Shown here in pieces: positions 17,901-26,757 of a stretch of 64,000 nucleotides of DNA. The notes under the pieces are model-generated. The model made no database searches. It was not told the origin of the DNA and saw only the letters and a list, made by a program, of their open reading frames with translations. Source of the DNA: Kumtagia sp963839725 (GTDB lineage: Bacteria; Pseudomonadota; Alphaproteobacteria; Rhizobiales; Rhizobiaceae); NCBI GenBank assembly GCA_963839725.1, contig CAWIWT010000023.1, forward strand, positions 92,128-156,127. Reading direction: 5' to 3'. The position numbers and the translations under genes were made by a program. Position 1 is the first letter of the stretch. Every line of letters starts with the position of its first letter.

Positions 17901-17947
17901 GATGCCACTCGCTTGCTAGAAGGCATTATAGCATCCGAATTACACTG

Positions 17948-19276
17948 TCATACACTTTCCAGTGCAGCGCCATAAAGCATCTCATCCTGGCGCTGGCGCA
18001 AATCGTAGAGACGCGTGGTGCGGTCCGGCGTCGCGTTGTCGGTCGTCAGCAACTCGCCTCTCCTGACCGGCCGCAACACCTTGCCGCCTTCCAGCAGGCC
18101 GACGGGGACGGCCTTGGCAGCGCGCGCCTCACCTACTGTCATGGTCCAGGAGCGGTAGCAGGTCTCGCCGATGGCATCGAGGCTTTCGCCCGCCGCCAGA
18201 TTTCGCTTGGCGACCGCGCAGACCTCGGCAACCGGGCGCGGCAGCGGCACCATGTCAGGCTTGCCGTGCAACACGATGCGCGCCGCGGTCAGAGGCACCT
18301 CCAACGAGGTAAGGTGATAGGGCCGGAAGAAGCTGTAATACGGCCCCTTTCCGACATGCAGGTCATCCATGCGCTCGATGATACGCGGATGCGTCGCCTC
18401 GACGATGACAAACACGCCTGGTGCGACACCGTTGCCGATCGTGTAGTCGACAACGCCCTTGCGGCTCAGAATGCCGCCATCGGCACGTGGGATCAGCACA
18501 CGCGCCAGGTCATCCCGATCAGCCTTTGGCCCGTGCATGCCCGGCACGTCGGGCACCAGTCCGGTCGCATTGGCGATCGCCGCCATTTCGACCATGGTCT
18601 TCGAGCCATCGACGAACTCGACCAGCATTCGCGGGTTCATGTTTCGCCGCTCGGCTTCCTCGCGATAGTCGTCCGGCACGGCATCATGGTTGAGCGGATT
18701 GTTCTTGCCCTTGCCCGCCGACACGATGGTGTAGCCAAGCGCCGAGGCGAATTCGATCAGCTCCATGCAGGAGGACGGCTCGTCGCCGGCGCCGACCGAG
18801 TAGATGACGCCGAGCCGGTCGGCCTGCTGCTTTAGATAAGGCCCGATGGTGACGTCGGCTTCGACGTTCATCATCACGACATGCTTGCCGTGCTCCATCG
18901 CCATCAGGTCGAAATCGGCGGCCACACCGGGCTTGCCGGTAGCGTCGATGACCACATCGATCAGCGGGTTCTTCACCAGCAATTCGTTCGAGGTAATGGC
19001 GATTTTGCCAGCCTCGATCGCAGCCGTCACTTTCCACGGCGCATCGGCTTCCGCAGCCTTCGCCTCGTCTCCATAGGCGATGCGGATCGCCTCGCGGGCG
19101 GTATGCGGACGCCGGGTAGAGATGGCGCAGACCTCGACGCCCTTCATCAGCATGCCCTGGGTCACCAGATCGGTGCCCATCTCACCGGAGCCGATAACGC
19201 CGATGCGCACCGGCCGGCCCTTTTCAGCGCGCTCAGCCAGTTCGCGCGCAAGGCCGGTAAGGACAACATTGGTCAT
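17948..19276 (-). CDS. Homoserine-dehydrogenase-like NAD(P)-dependent oxidoreductase with C-terminal SAF domain
   Basis: 442-aa cytoplasmic protein. The N-terminal Rossmann domain shows IGVIGSGEMGTDLVTQGML near residues 25-43. A DATGKPGVAADFDLMAMEHGKHVVMMNVEADVTIGPYL block follows, then GAGDEPSSCMELIEFASALGYTIVSAGKGKNNPLN. The C terminus (about 345-425) matches an SAF-type domain: VAKRNLAAGESLDAIGE and VGLLEGGKVLRPVRRGELLT. Relatives act on polyol- or sugar-acid-derived substrates in rhizobia; the substrate here is unknown. I chose the ATG at 19276 (MTNVVLTGLARELA), where similarity starts. It stands alone and is divergent from the oxidase operon. Confidence 0.82.
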   Translation of the reverse strand: MTNVVLTGLARELAERAEKGRPVRIGVIGSGEMGTDLVTQGMLMKGVEVCAISTRRPHTAREAIRIAYGDEAKAAEADAPWKVTAAIEAGKIAITSNELLVKNPLIDVVIDATGKPGVAADFDLMAMEHGKHVVMMNVEADVTIGPYLKQQADRLGVIYSVGAGDEPSSCMELIEFASALGYTIVSAGKGKNNPLNHDAVPDDYREEAERRNMNPRMLVEFVDGSKTMVEMAAIANATGLVPDVPGMHGPKADRDDLARVLIPRADGGILSRKGVVDYTIGNGVAPGVFVIVEATHPRIIERMDDLHVGKGPYYSFFRPYHLTSLEVPLTAARIVLHGKPDMVPLPRPVAEVCAVAKRNLAAGESLDAIGETCYRSWTMTVGEARAAKAVPVGLLEGGKVLRPVRRGELLTTDNATPDRTTRLYDLRQRQDEMLYGAALESV

Positions 19277-19818
19277 GAGGTGTGCCCGGTGGTCGTCATG
19301 CTTGCATGTCGGCGCAGCTCCCACATAGGCCTTGCGCCGTCATTCTTCGTCGGCTTGTCGGAGCTGCCGACAGGCCGAACCTATAGAAACCTTGCAATCA
19401 CCGGAAGCATGAAATCCGCGTCACTTGGCTGCACGCGTTCGATCGACGTGTGCAGCGGATTGCACATATCAAGCATGCGCAGCCGCCGGGCGTAGGTTCA
19501 TCGGCACCGGGTGACAAGCATCAGGCCGAACAAAATATCTCTGGCGTTGTTCAACTGCCATGGCGCGGGCCTCAATGGTGATTGTCGGGGTGGGTCTTCC
19601 AGTCCGACGCAAGGAGATCAGTGGGCCAAACGCCGATAACTCCCCTCCTATGGAGCAGGAGTACCTTTTTGGCCTCCTTTAAATTGGGCCTCGCCTCTGC
19701 ATCATCGGCCCTAATGCCTCGTTTCTGACACTAGAATTTCGAGTGCAAATCGCGCATGATGATATCGACATTCCGAGCGGGAGGGAATCAGCGCTCTGAA
19801 TTTGGGAGGAACAGGGGT
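19277..19818. other. Intergenic region between the oxidoreductase and coxM
   Basis: 540 bases with no supported gene. It holds both divergent promoters. I looked for an FNR/FixK-type TTGAT-N4-ATCAA box before coxM and saw none. The upstream part near 19325-19500 has open frames on the plus strand, but these look like antisense continuation of the oxidoreductase 5' region. Confidence 0.6.
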
Positions 19819-20646
19819 ATGGCGATCGCGCTATTACTCGTTCTCGTCGTCGTGGGCTCCGTGCTCTTTCACGTCCTGAGCCCATGGTGGTGGACGCCCA
19901 TTGCGTCCAATTGGGACTATATCGACCATACGCTCGTCATCACCTTCTGGATTACAGGCGTCGTCTTCTCGGCTGTCGTCCTGTTCATGGCGTATTGCGT
20001 CTTCCGATTCCGCCACAAGGAAGGGGTCAAGGCCCACTACGAACCCGAAAGCAAGCGGCTCGAGACCTGGCTGACCGTCGTCACGGCCGTCGGCGTGGCC
20101 GCGATGCTGGCGCCCGGGCTTTATGTCTGGGCTCAATTCGTCTCCGTCCCCGACGACGCGACCGACGTCGAGGTGATCGCCCAGCAATGGCAGTGGAGCT
20201 TCCGGCTGCCCGGCGCGGACGGCAAGCTGGGCACCTCCGACAGCCGGCTGGTCAGCGCCGAGAACCCACTGGGCGTCAACCCCGATGACCCAAACGGCCA
20301 GGACGACGTCATCGTTGAAGCCGCGGATCTGCATCTGCCGGTGGGCAAGCCGGTCAAGATGCTGCTTCGCTCTATCGACGTGCTGCACGATTTCTACGTC
20401 CCGGAATTCCGCGCCAAGATGGATATGATTCCGGGTTCGGTCACCTACTTCTGGTTCACGCCGACAAGAGCGGGAACATTCGAAGTGCTTTGTGCGGAAC
20501 TTTGCGGTACCGGCCACGGTTTCATGCGTGGCATCGTCATGGTCGACACGGCCGAAAACTATCAGGCCTGGCTGCAAGAGCAGGCGACCTTTGCACAACT
20601 GTCGGCGCCCGCTCAGGTGGGCTCAGCCGATGAGATTCAGCAATGA
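19819..20646 (+). CDS. coxM: Cytochrome c oxidase subunit II, alternative aa3-type
   Basis: 275-aa membrane-anchored electron-entry subunit. Membrane helices lie at about residues 1-20 and 38-62, followed by a second hydrophobic stretch near 80-98 and a periplasmic cupredoxin domain. The CuA site is complete: His in SIDVLHDFYVPEF, and the CAELCGTGHGFM block supplying two Cys, Glu carbonyl, His and Met ligands. VIAQQWQWSFRLPG is the aromatic patch for electron transfer. An insert of about 35 residues (PGADGKLGTSDSRLVSAENP) precedes the CuA half. I start at 19819 after GGGAGGAAC. The order with two subunit III genes matches coxMNOP of Bradyrhizobium. Confidence 0.9.
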   Translation: MAIALLLVLVVVGSVLFHVLSPWWWTPIASNWDYIDHTLVITFWITGVVFSAVVLFMAYCVFRFRHKEGVKAHYEPESKRLETWLTVVTAVGVAAMLAPGLYVWAQFVSVPDDATDVEVIAQQWQWSFRLPGADGKLGTSDSRLVSAENPLGVNPDDPNGQDDVIVEAADLHLPVGKPVKMLLRSIDVLHDFYVPEFRAKMDMIPGSVTYFWFTPTRAGTFEVLCAELCGTGHGFMRGIVMVDTAENYQAWLQEQATFAQLSAPAQVGSADEIQQ

Positions 20647-20727
20647 AGGAGGAGGCGGCATAGCAGCGCATTTGGCATGACGGGGTTCGGGCCGCCTCTG
20701 GCCCCGCCGGAAACAGGAGGTGCCGTG

Positions 20728-22503
20728 ATGGTTGATATCACGCCTCGCGCGGTCGATGCGATACCGCCCGCGGAAGTCCCGGATGTCGAGCTATACCATC
20801 CGCACAGTTGGTGGACGACCTACGTCTTCTCGCAGGATGCGAAGGTAATCGCCATCCAGTACTCCGGCACGGCCGTGGCGATCGGCCTCGTGGCGCTCGT
20901 CCTGTCCTGGATGATGCGGCTCCAACTCGGCTTCCCCGGAACGTTCGATTTCATCACGCCAGAAGCGTACTACCAGTTCGTCACCATGCACGGCATGATC
21001 ATGGTGATCTACCTGCTTACGGCACTGTTCCTGGGCGGTTTCGGCAACTACCTGATCCCGCTCATGGTAGGGGCCAGGGACATGGTGTTCCCCTATGTGA
21101 ATATGCTGAGCTACTGGATCTATCTGCTTGCCGTGCTGGTGCTGGTGGCGAGCTTCTTTGCGCCCGGCGGACCGACAGGCGCAGGTTGGACGCTCTATCC
21201 GCCGCAGGCGATCCTCGGCGGCACACCAGGCGGCCAGCAAGCGGGCATTATCCTGATGCTCGTCTCGCTAATCCTCTTCATCATCGGCTTCACCATGGGC
21301 GGCTTGAACTATGTCGTGACCGTGTTGCAGGGCCGCACCCGTGGCATGACGCTGATGCGCATGCCGCTCACCGTCTGGGGCATTTTTACCGCCACGGTCA
21401 TGGCCCTGCTCGCCTTCCCGGCGCTGTTCGTCGCTTCGGTGATGATGTTGTTCGACCGCGTGCTGGGAACCAGCTTCTTCATGCCGGCCCTTGTCGAGAT
21501 GGGCGAGCAACTCAGCTATGGCGGCGGGAGCCCAATCCTGTTCCAGCACCTGTTCTGGTTCTTCGGGCATCCGGAAGTCTACATCGTCGCGCTTCCGGCT
21601 TTCGGCATCGTGTCCGATCTCATCAGCACCCATGCGCGGAAAAACATCTTCGGCTACCGCATGATGGTGTGGGCGATCGTCGGCATCGGCGCGCTCTCGT
21701 TCGTCGTGTGGGCGCACCATATGTATGTCAGCGGCATGCATCCATATTTCGGTTTCTTCTTCGCCACGACAACGCTGATCATCGCCGTCCCGACCGCCAT
21801 AAAGGTCTACAACTGGGTGCTGACGCTGTGGCGCGGCGACATCCATCTGACCATCCCGATGCTGTTCGCGCTCGCCTTCATTGTCACCTTCGTCAACGGT
21901 GGGCTGACTGGACTGTTTCTCGGCAATGTCGTCGTCGATGTACCGCTGTCCGACACGATGTTCGTGGTCGCGCATTTCCACATGGTCATGGGTGTGGCGC
22001 CGATCATGGTGGTGTTCGGTGCGATCTACCATTGGTACCCGAAAATCACCGGACGGATGCTCAACGAGGCGATGGGCCAGTTTCATTTCTGGGTCACCTT
22101 CGTCGGCGCCTACGCGATTTTCTTCCCCATGCACTATGTCGGGCTGGTCGGCGTGCCCCGCCGCTATCCGGAACTCGGCGAAACGGCATTCATTCCCGAC
22201 TCCGTGCATACGCTCAACGCCTTCATCACGGTCGCAGCCCTCACCGTTGGCTTCGCGCAAATGGTGTTCCTGTTCAACCTGTTCTGGAGCCTGCGCTACG
22301 GCAAGGACGCGGGCGGAAATCCGTGGCGCGCAACGACCCTCGAATGGCAGACGCCGACAACCCCACCGCCGCATGGCAACTGGGGCAAGGAGGTGCCAGT
22401 CGTCTATCGCTGGGCCTACGACTATAGCGTCCCTGGCGTGCCGGAAGATTTCATCGCGCAGAACGATCCCGGGTCGACCAAGGCCGGGGTGGGGCTGGCA
22501 TGA
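20728..22503 (+). CDS. coxN: Cytochrome c oxidase subunit I, alternative aa3-type
   Basis: 591-aa catalytic subunit with about 12 membrane helices carrying haem a and the haem a3-CuB centre. Visible ligands and motifs are the low-spin haem His in TMHGMIMVIYLL, the CuB histidine and cross-linked Tyr in FWFFGHPEVYIVALPAFG, the two CuB histidines in VWAHHMYVSGM, and the haem a3 and a histidines in VVAHFHMVMG. The Glu in GHPEVY indicates the A-type proton path. I start at 20728, seven bases after AGGAGGT; an upstream ATG at 20677 lacks such a site. It overlaps coxO by four bases (ATGA). Confidence 0.93.
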   Translation: MVDITPRAVDAIPPAEVPDVELYHPHSWWTTYVFSQDAKVIAIQYSGTAVAIGLVALVLSWMMRLQLGFPGTFDFITPEAYYQFVTMHGMIMVIYLLTALFLGGFGNYLIPLMVGARDMVFPYVNMLSYWIYLLAVLVLVASFFAPGGPTGAGWTLYPPQAILGGTPGGQQAGIILMLVSLILFIIGFTMGGLNYVVTVLQGRTRGMTLMRMPLTVWGIFTATVMALLAFPALFVASVMMLFDRVLGTSFFMPALVEMGEQLSYGGGSPILFQHLFWFFGHPEVYIVALPAFGIVSDLISTHARKNIFGYRMMVWAIVGIGALSFVVWAHHMYVSGMHPYFGFFFATTTLIIAVPTAIKVYNWVLTLWRGDIHLTIPMLFALAFIVTFVNGGLTGLFLGNVVVDVPLSDTMFVVAHFHMVMGVAPIMVVFGAIYHWYPKITGRMLNEAMGQFHFWVTFVGAYAIFFPMHYVGLVGVPRRYPELGETAFIPDSVHTLNAFITVAALTVGFAQMVFLFNLFWSLRYGKDAGGNPWRATTLEWQTPTTPPPHGNWGKEVPVVYRWAYDYSVPGVPEDFIAQNDPGSTKAGVGLA

Positions 22504-23204
22504 GCGTCATCCTGGTCTTTTTGCTGGTCATTGCCGGCATCGCTGGATGGTGGCTCAGCCAGCAGCGGTTGATGTCCAAGCCATGGCTGGAGCAGGGTTC
22601 CGCCGCCGCATATCCCGGAACCGAATCCGGTACGATGCCGACGGCCAAGATCGGTCTCGGGATATTTCTCGCGGTTGTCGGCTGCTTGTTCGCACTTTTC
22701 ACGAGTGCGTATTTCATGCGCATGGAACTGGCGGACTGGCAGGCAATGCCTGTGCCGCGTGTGCTGTGGTTCAACACCGGCGTCCTGGCGCTGAGTTCCG
22801 TGGCGCTGCACCTTGCGGTTGTTGCGGTTCGCAAGAACCAGATAGAGACCGCAAGGCTTGCACTCGCTACTGGCGGTCTGACCGCCTTGGTCTTCCTGGC
22901 AGGGCAGCTGATGGCCTGGCGGGAACTCTCCGACAGCGGCTATCTGCTCGCCTCGAACCCGGCGAACAGCTTCTTCTACCTGCTCACCGCCATGCACGGA
23001 CTGCACATCATCGGCGGTCTTGTCGCGCTCGGTCGCACGACCCTGAAGGCATGGGCTGGCGTCCATCGAGATCAGCTCCGCCTGAGCATCGAGCTGTGCG
23101 CCATGTACTGGCATTTCCTGCTGTTCGTATGGCTGGCCATCTTCGTGCTGTTGGCAGGTTGGGCGACCGACTTCGTCGACATCTGCCGCCAATTGCTGAC
23201 CTGA
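22500..23204 (+). CDS. coxO: Cytochrome c oxidase subunit III-like protein, first of two
   Basis: 234-aa multi-helix membrane protein of the haem-copper oxidase subunit III superfamily. After an extra N-terminal helix with a linker (LLVIAGIAGWWLSQQRLMSKPWLEQG), helices lie near residues 45-65, 85-105, 118-138 and onwards. The family's late signature appears as FYLLTAMHGLHIIGGLVALGRT and LCAMYWHFLLFVWLAIFVLLAG. Subunit III stabilises the catalytic core and its proton uptake. It is translationally coupled to coxN and sits 12 bases before coxP, a second subunit III homologue, as in Bradyrhizobium coxMNOP. Confidence 0.87.
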   Translation: MSVILVFLLVIAGIAGWWLSQQRLMSKPWLEQGSAAAYPGTESGTMPTAKIGLGIFLAVVGCLFALFTSAYFMRMELADWQAMPVPRVLWFNTGVLALSSVALHLAVVAVRKNQIETARLALATGGLTALVFLAGQLMAWRELSDSGYLLASNPANSFFYLLTAMHGLHIIGGLVALGRTTLKAWAGVHRDQLRLSIELCAMYWHFLLFVWLAIFVLLAGWATDFVDICRQLLT

Positions 23205-23216
23205 AGGAGGAAGCGA

Positions 23217-23930
23217 ATGGCCGAGACAATCACCCACACCGGCACCCCAAGACCAGAGGGTTTGCGAGGCGTGGCTGCGGACTGGTCCTCCGACCAGAGA
23301 GCGTTCAAGAACGTCTCCTGGGGAAAGGCCATGATGTGGATCTTCCTCCTCAGCGACACCTTCATCTTTGGCTGCTTCCTGCTGTCTTATATGACGGCCC
23401 GGATGTCGACGCGGGTACCGTGGCCCAATCCGAGCGAGGTGTTCGCCCTCCATATCGGCGGCCAGAATGTGCCCTTGATTCTGATCGCCATCATGACCTT
23501 TGTCCTGATCTCGTCGAGCGGCACCATGGCTATGGCGGTCAACTTTGGTTATCGCCGTGATCGCAGGAAGACGGTCGTGCTGATGCTGCTCACGGCAGCA
23601 CTAGGCGCGACCTTCGTCGGCATGCAGGCGTTCGAATGGACGAAGCTGATCACCGAGGGCGTGCGGCCCTGGGGCAATCCGTGGGGCGCGGCGCAGTTCG
23701 GCTCATCATTCTTCATGATCACCGGCTTCCACGGAACCCATGTTACGATCGGGGTGATCTTTCTCGTCATCGTGGCGCGAAAGGTCTGGCGCGGCGATTA
23801 CGACTCGGGGAGACGGGGTTTCTTCACGAGCCGGAGAGGCAACTACGAAAGTGTCGAGATCATGGGCCTGTACTGGCACTTCGTCGATCTCGTATGGGTT
23901 TTCATTTTCGCATTCTTCTATCTGTGGTGA
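23217..23930 (+). CDS. coxP: Cytochrome c oxidase subunit III-like protein, second of two
   Basis: 237-aa membrane protein closer to ordinary subunit III than coxO. Features are FLLSDTFIFGCFLLSYMTARM near residue 42, VGMQAFEWTKLITEGVRPWGNPWGAAQFGSSFFMITGFHGTHVTIGVIF in the middle (the conserved subunit III HGTHV signature), and IMGLYWHFVDLVWVFIFAFFYLW at the C terminus. Ribosome site GGAGG precedes the ATG by about five bases. It is the fourth gene of the oxidase operon, with a subunit IV gene nine bases downstream. Confidence 0.92.
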   Translation: MAETITHTGTPRPEGLRGVAADWSSDQRAFKNVSWGKAMMWIFLLSDTFIFGCFLLSYMTARMSTRVPWPNPSEVFALHIGGQNVPLILIAIMTFVLISSSGTMAMAVNFGYRRDRRKTVVLMLLTAALGATFVGMQAFEWTKLITEGVRPWGNPWGAAQFGSSFFMITGFHGTHVTIGVIFLVIVARKVWRGDYDSGRRGFFTSRRGNYESVEIMGLYWHFVDLVWVFIFAFFYLW

Positions 23931-23938
23931 GGAAGGAC

Positions 23939-24328
23939 ATGGCTGAAGCAACTGCACACGGGATCACCTCCTTACATGGGCACGACGCGCCCGCATCGGC
24001 CGTGGCTCACGCGGATACCCATCAGGAGCACCCGATCAAGCTCTATCTGGTTGTCTGGGCGTGGCTCTTCATCCTTAGCGCTTGTTCCTACATGGTCGAC
24101 TACCTCGGCGTGCACGGCTATCTGAGATGGTCTCTGATCCTGCTCTTCATGGTGCTGAAGGCCGGCCTGATCGTCGCCGTTTTCATGCATATGGCCTGGG
24201 AGCGGCTCGCTATGGCTTATGCCATCCTTGTCCCGCCGGTCGCGGTGCTGGTGTTCGTTTGGATGATGGTGATTGAATCCGAATACACCCTGCTGACAAG
24301 GCTGACCTTCTTCGGGGCCAACCCCTGA
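23939..24328 (+). CDS. Cytochrome c oxidase subunit IV-type membrane protein
   Basis: 129-aa small oxidase accessory subunit of the prokaryotic COX4 family. A histidine-rich soluble N terminus (residues 1-37, with HGITSLHGHDAPASAVAHADTHQEH) precedes three membrane helices at about 40-62, 70-92 and 97-118. KAGLIVAVFMHMAWE is the recognisable COX4 core. The ATG follows GAGGAAGG. It closes the operon. The histidine-rich tail is longer than usual and might bind metal, but that is inference. Confidence 0.88.
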   Translation: MAEATAHGITSLHGHDAPASAVAHADTHQEHPIKLYLVVWAWLFILSACSYMVDYLGVHGYLRWSLILLFMVLKAGLIVAVFMHMAWERLAMAYAILVPPVAVLVFVWMMVIESEYTLLTRLTFFGANP

Positions 24329-24518
24329 ACCTTTTGGCGCTGACTATCAGTGGTCCTTGGTGAAATCTTCTGCGATGCCGCCGATATCTATTTCGAGGGC
24401 GGCGACCACAAGACGCTCGTGCATGCCCGACGGGCCGGTTTCAGTTATCCAGCCGAGTAACAGAAGCCGAACCGGCATTTGCTCATTTGCCGGTTCGGCT
24501 AGATCTCTGCCCCGCCTG

Positions 24519-25325
24519 TCAGACCGATGGGGCCCGTTCGACCACTTTCCTGTACAGGTGCCAGGTGGCATGGCCAAAAACAGGAAGCACGATCGCCAAC
24601 CCGGCAAACAGCGGTAGCGAGCCTATCATCAGGCCGACTGTGACCATGAGTCCCCAGATCGCCATCGTGACCGGGTTCGCCAGAACCGCCCGCACCGATG
24701 TGTGGACGGCCTCATAGGCGCCGACATCACGATCGAGCAGCAGCGGAAACGCGATGACGGTCGTACACAGCACCACCACGGCGAAGATGAAGCCGATGGC
24801 ATGACCGATAATGATAAGCGTCCAGCCCCGCTCAGTGGAGTAGATCTCCCTGATAAAGGCGCCTACGGACTCGGGCGGTATGCGACCGAACAGGTTCTGG
24901 TAGAAGGCCTGCGCCGTCAGCAGCCACGCCAGGAAGATGACGAAGAGTATGCCTCCGACTGCCGCTATGGACGGCAGCGCCGGCGAGTTCCGGATGTCGA
25001 ACGCGTGCCGCCATGATGCGTCCATGCCAAGCTCACGCCTGCGACTGATCTCGTAGAGACCGATCGCCGCGAACGGACCGATGAGTGCAAATCCCGACAC
25101 CAGCGGAAACAGCAGTGGTAGCGCGTTGTTGCCCGATGTCCACGCGGCGAGGAAAACGCCGACGATAGGGTAGATCAGGCAAAGGAAGACGAGGTGGGAC
25201 GGCTTCACCATGAAATCGTCGATGCCACGCCGCAATGCATCGGTTAGGTCGGAAACGCTTACCTTTCGAACGCGGATGTGTTCCTGCAATTCGTTGGCGC
25301 CTGCAATCACGTGAAAGCCTGCCAT
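24519..25325 (-). CDS. DUF2189 integral membrane protein
   Basis: 268-aa protein with six predicted membrane helices and a cytoplasmic N-terminal region. The sequence VRKVSVSDLTDALRRGIDDF leads into MVKPSHLVFLCLIYPIVGVFL, and LLFPLVSGFALIGPFAAIGLYEISRRRELG is the DUF2189 core. The family often lies beside respiratory cytochrome oxidase genes, as here, where it is convergent with the coxMNOP operon. The function is not established; an assembly or membrane-organising role would be a guess. Confidence 0.88.
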   Translation of the reverse strand: MAGFHVIAGANELQEHIRVRKVSVSDLTDALRRGIDDFMVKPSHLVFLCLIYPIVGVFLAAWTSGNNALPLLFPLVSGFALIGPFAAIGLYEISRRRELGMDASWRHAFDIRNSPALPSIAAVGGILFVIFLAWLLTAQAFYQNLFGRIPPESVGAFIREIYSTERGWTLIIIGHAIGFIFAVVVLCTTVIAFPLLLDRDVGAYEAVHTSVRAVLANPVTMAIWGLMVTVGLMIGSLPLFAGLAIVLPVFGHATWHLYRKVVERAPSV

Positions 25326-25638
25326 TGACCCCTCCTTCTAGACCATGTCCGTCGACCGCGACTCGTAGTATCGCACGCCTTGTCCCCACGCTTACCACGA
25401 CCGCGACTATTTGCCTCACCAACATACTCTCATTCGCAGGATTTGCTACAAAGGACAGCTAGCTTCTTGCGAAGGAGCGGCCAGAGTTGTGGAGGAATTG
25501 GGAGGAGTAGGGACGTTTGCGGCAGGGATGCCGGGTCCTGCGGCCCATCGAGTCTTGGGCAAGCAAGTTTCCGGCTGTCGATTCGGTACGCAAAGATGCT
25601 GGTCGCGCACCGCGGCCTTTCTTACGGAGGAAACCACT

Positions 25639-26037
25639 ATGAAGTTCACGTTCTTCGGCCTGGCGCTTGTGGCTGCTGGCTCCTTTGGCGTCCTTCCGGC
25701 GCAGGCTGTTGAAGGCGATGCGGCTGCCGGAAAAAAAGTGTTCGCCAAGTGCGCGGCCTGCCATGACGCGACAGCCGGCAAGGACAAGGTCGGCCCGACG
25801 CTGGTCGGCGTTTTCGGCCGCACCGCTGGCACCCACGAAAGCTACTTGTCCAAATACTCCGACAATATGAAGGAAGCCGGCGCGGGCGGACTGTTGTGGG
25901 ACGACGCCAATCTTGCGGCGTATCTGCACGATCCGAAGGCAGTGATTCCCAAGGGGAAGATGGCGTTTCCAGGTCTGAAGAAAGACGCAGACGTTGCCAA
26001 TGTCATCGCCTATCTGAAGGCCGATCCGAAACCGTAG
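25639..26037 (+). CDS. Secreted class I c-type cytochrome (cytochrome c2-like)
   Basis: 132-aa periplasmic electron carrier. The signal peptide is residues 1-23 (ending LPAQA). The haem attachment site C38-AA-C41-H42 lies in KCAACHDAT, and Met108 in KGKMAFPGL is the probable sixth ligand. The C-terminal helix DADVANVIAYLKADPKP is typical of mitochondrial or c2-like cytochromes. Start has GGAGG eight bases upstream. Its position beside the oxidase genes suggests it donates electrons to the CuA site of CoxM. A longer upstream frame is not needed. Confidence 0.93.
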   Translation: MKFTFFGLALVAAGSFGVLPAQAVEGDAAAGKKVFAKCAACHDATAGKDKVGPTLVGVFGRTAGTHESYLSKYSDNMKEAGAGGLLWDDANLAAYLHDPKAVIPKGKMAFPGLKKDADVANVIAYLKADPKP

Positions 26038-26539
26038 CAAAAAGGCGCGGGGTTTCCGCGCGGGCCGGGGTATGACGGCTTCGATCGTCATCGCGACCGG
26101 CATGGCAGCGTTTTAGCCTCCGGAGGTTTGCCCGGCGAACGGGAGATTTGGAGGCGGTCGCCTCCACGCGTCCGGCTTGATGATGGCTGGTCAATACAGT
26201 CTGCTAACCTGACGTCGGCCCGCTGCGGATTTTAGCGTCGCGTTTTCCCGCGACGGCAGCGCCGCGCGCCGAGGCGCAAGCAATGCCAGGCGCAAGCAAG
26301 CTTGCCTGACGGAAGATCTCTATTCGACGCCGCCACAACCAAGCACCAGGACACCCGAATGAGCCCTGACCTCTGCCGGTCCCCCTGCCGTCCTCGCGTT
26401 GATCGGCTGGATGGTCGCCCTCCTTCTCCATACGTTGCGGTTTCTTCGGTGGTGAAGTGGTCGCAGCGCCATCGCGCGACCGGCTCGGTCGCCCGGGCAA
26501 GATGGGCGGACATCGCAAGCGTACGGTTAATCTCGGCTC

Positions 26540-26712
26540 CTTTGGGCCCGTTGGCAGATCGGCGAAGGACGATCGTTTCTTCCACTTCGCTACCGTCTTC
26601 GGGTTGATGCCTTAGCGCTTGGCCAGAACCTTCAGGCTCTTGACTATGCTGTATCGCTCGGCGCACCGCCTCTGTTGTGGCGGCGCTCCCATGCAGAACC
26701 TGGCCGATAGCC
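26540..26712 (-). pseudogene. IS481-family transposase, N-terminal remnant
   Basis: Minus-strand scraps in three frames: IGQVLHGSAATTEAVRRAIQ, then SLKVLAKR, then INPKTVAKWKKR followed by PTGPKEP. Together they rebuild the first 60 residues of an IS481-type transposase helix-turn-helix. At least two frameshifts separate them and the DDE core is absent. The rest of 26038-26757 holds no gene I can support. Confidence 0.7.
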
Positions 26713-26757
26713 CATCCTTCGATTCGGATGACAAGCATGCACCATCAAAGCCTGAGA

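Noticed and set aside
19500..19818. FNR/FixK box before coxM
   Set aside because: No TTGAT-N4-ATCAA match was found; GTTGTTCAAC near 19549 is too short and off-pattern.
20808..23560. Long alternative frames (539 and 544 codons) over coxN, coxO and coxP
   Set aside because: They are shadows of membrane-protein genes in G/C-rich DNA; the chosen frames carry all haem-copper ligands.
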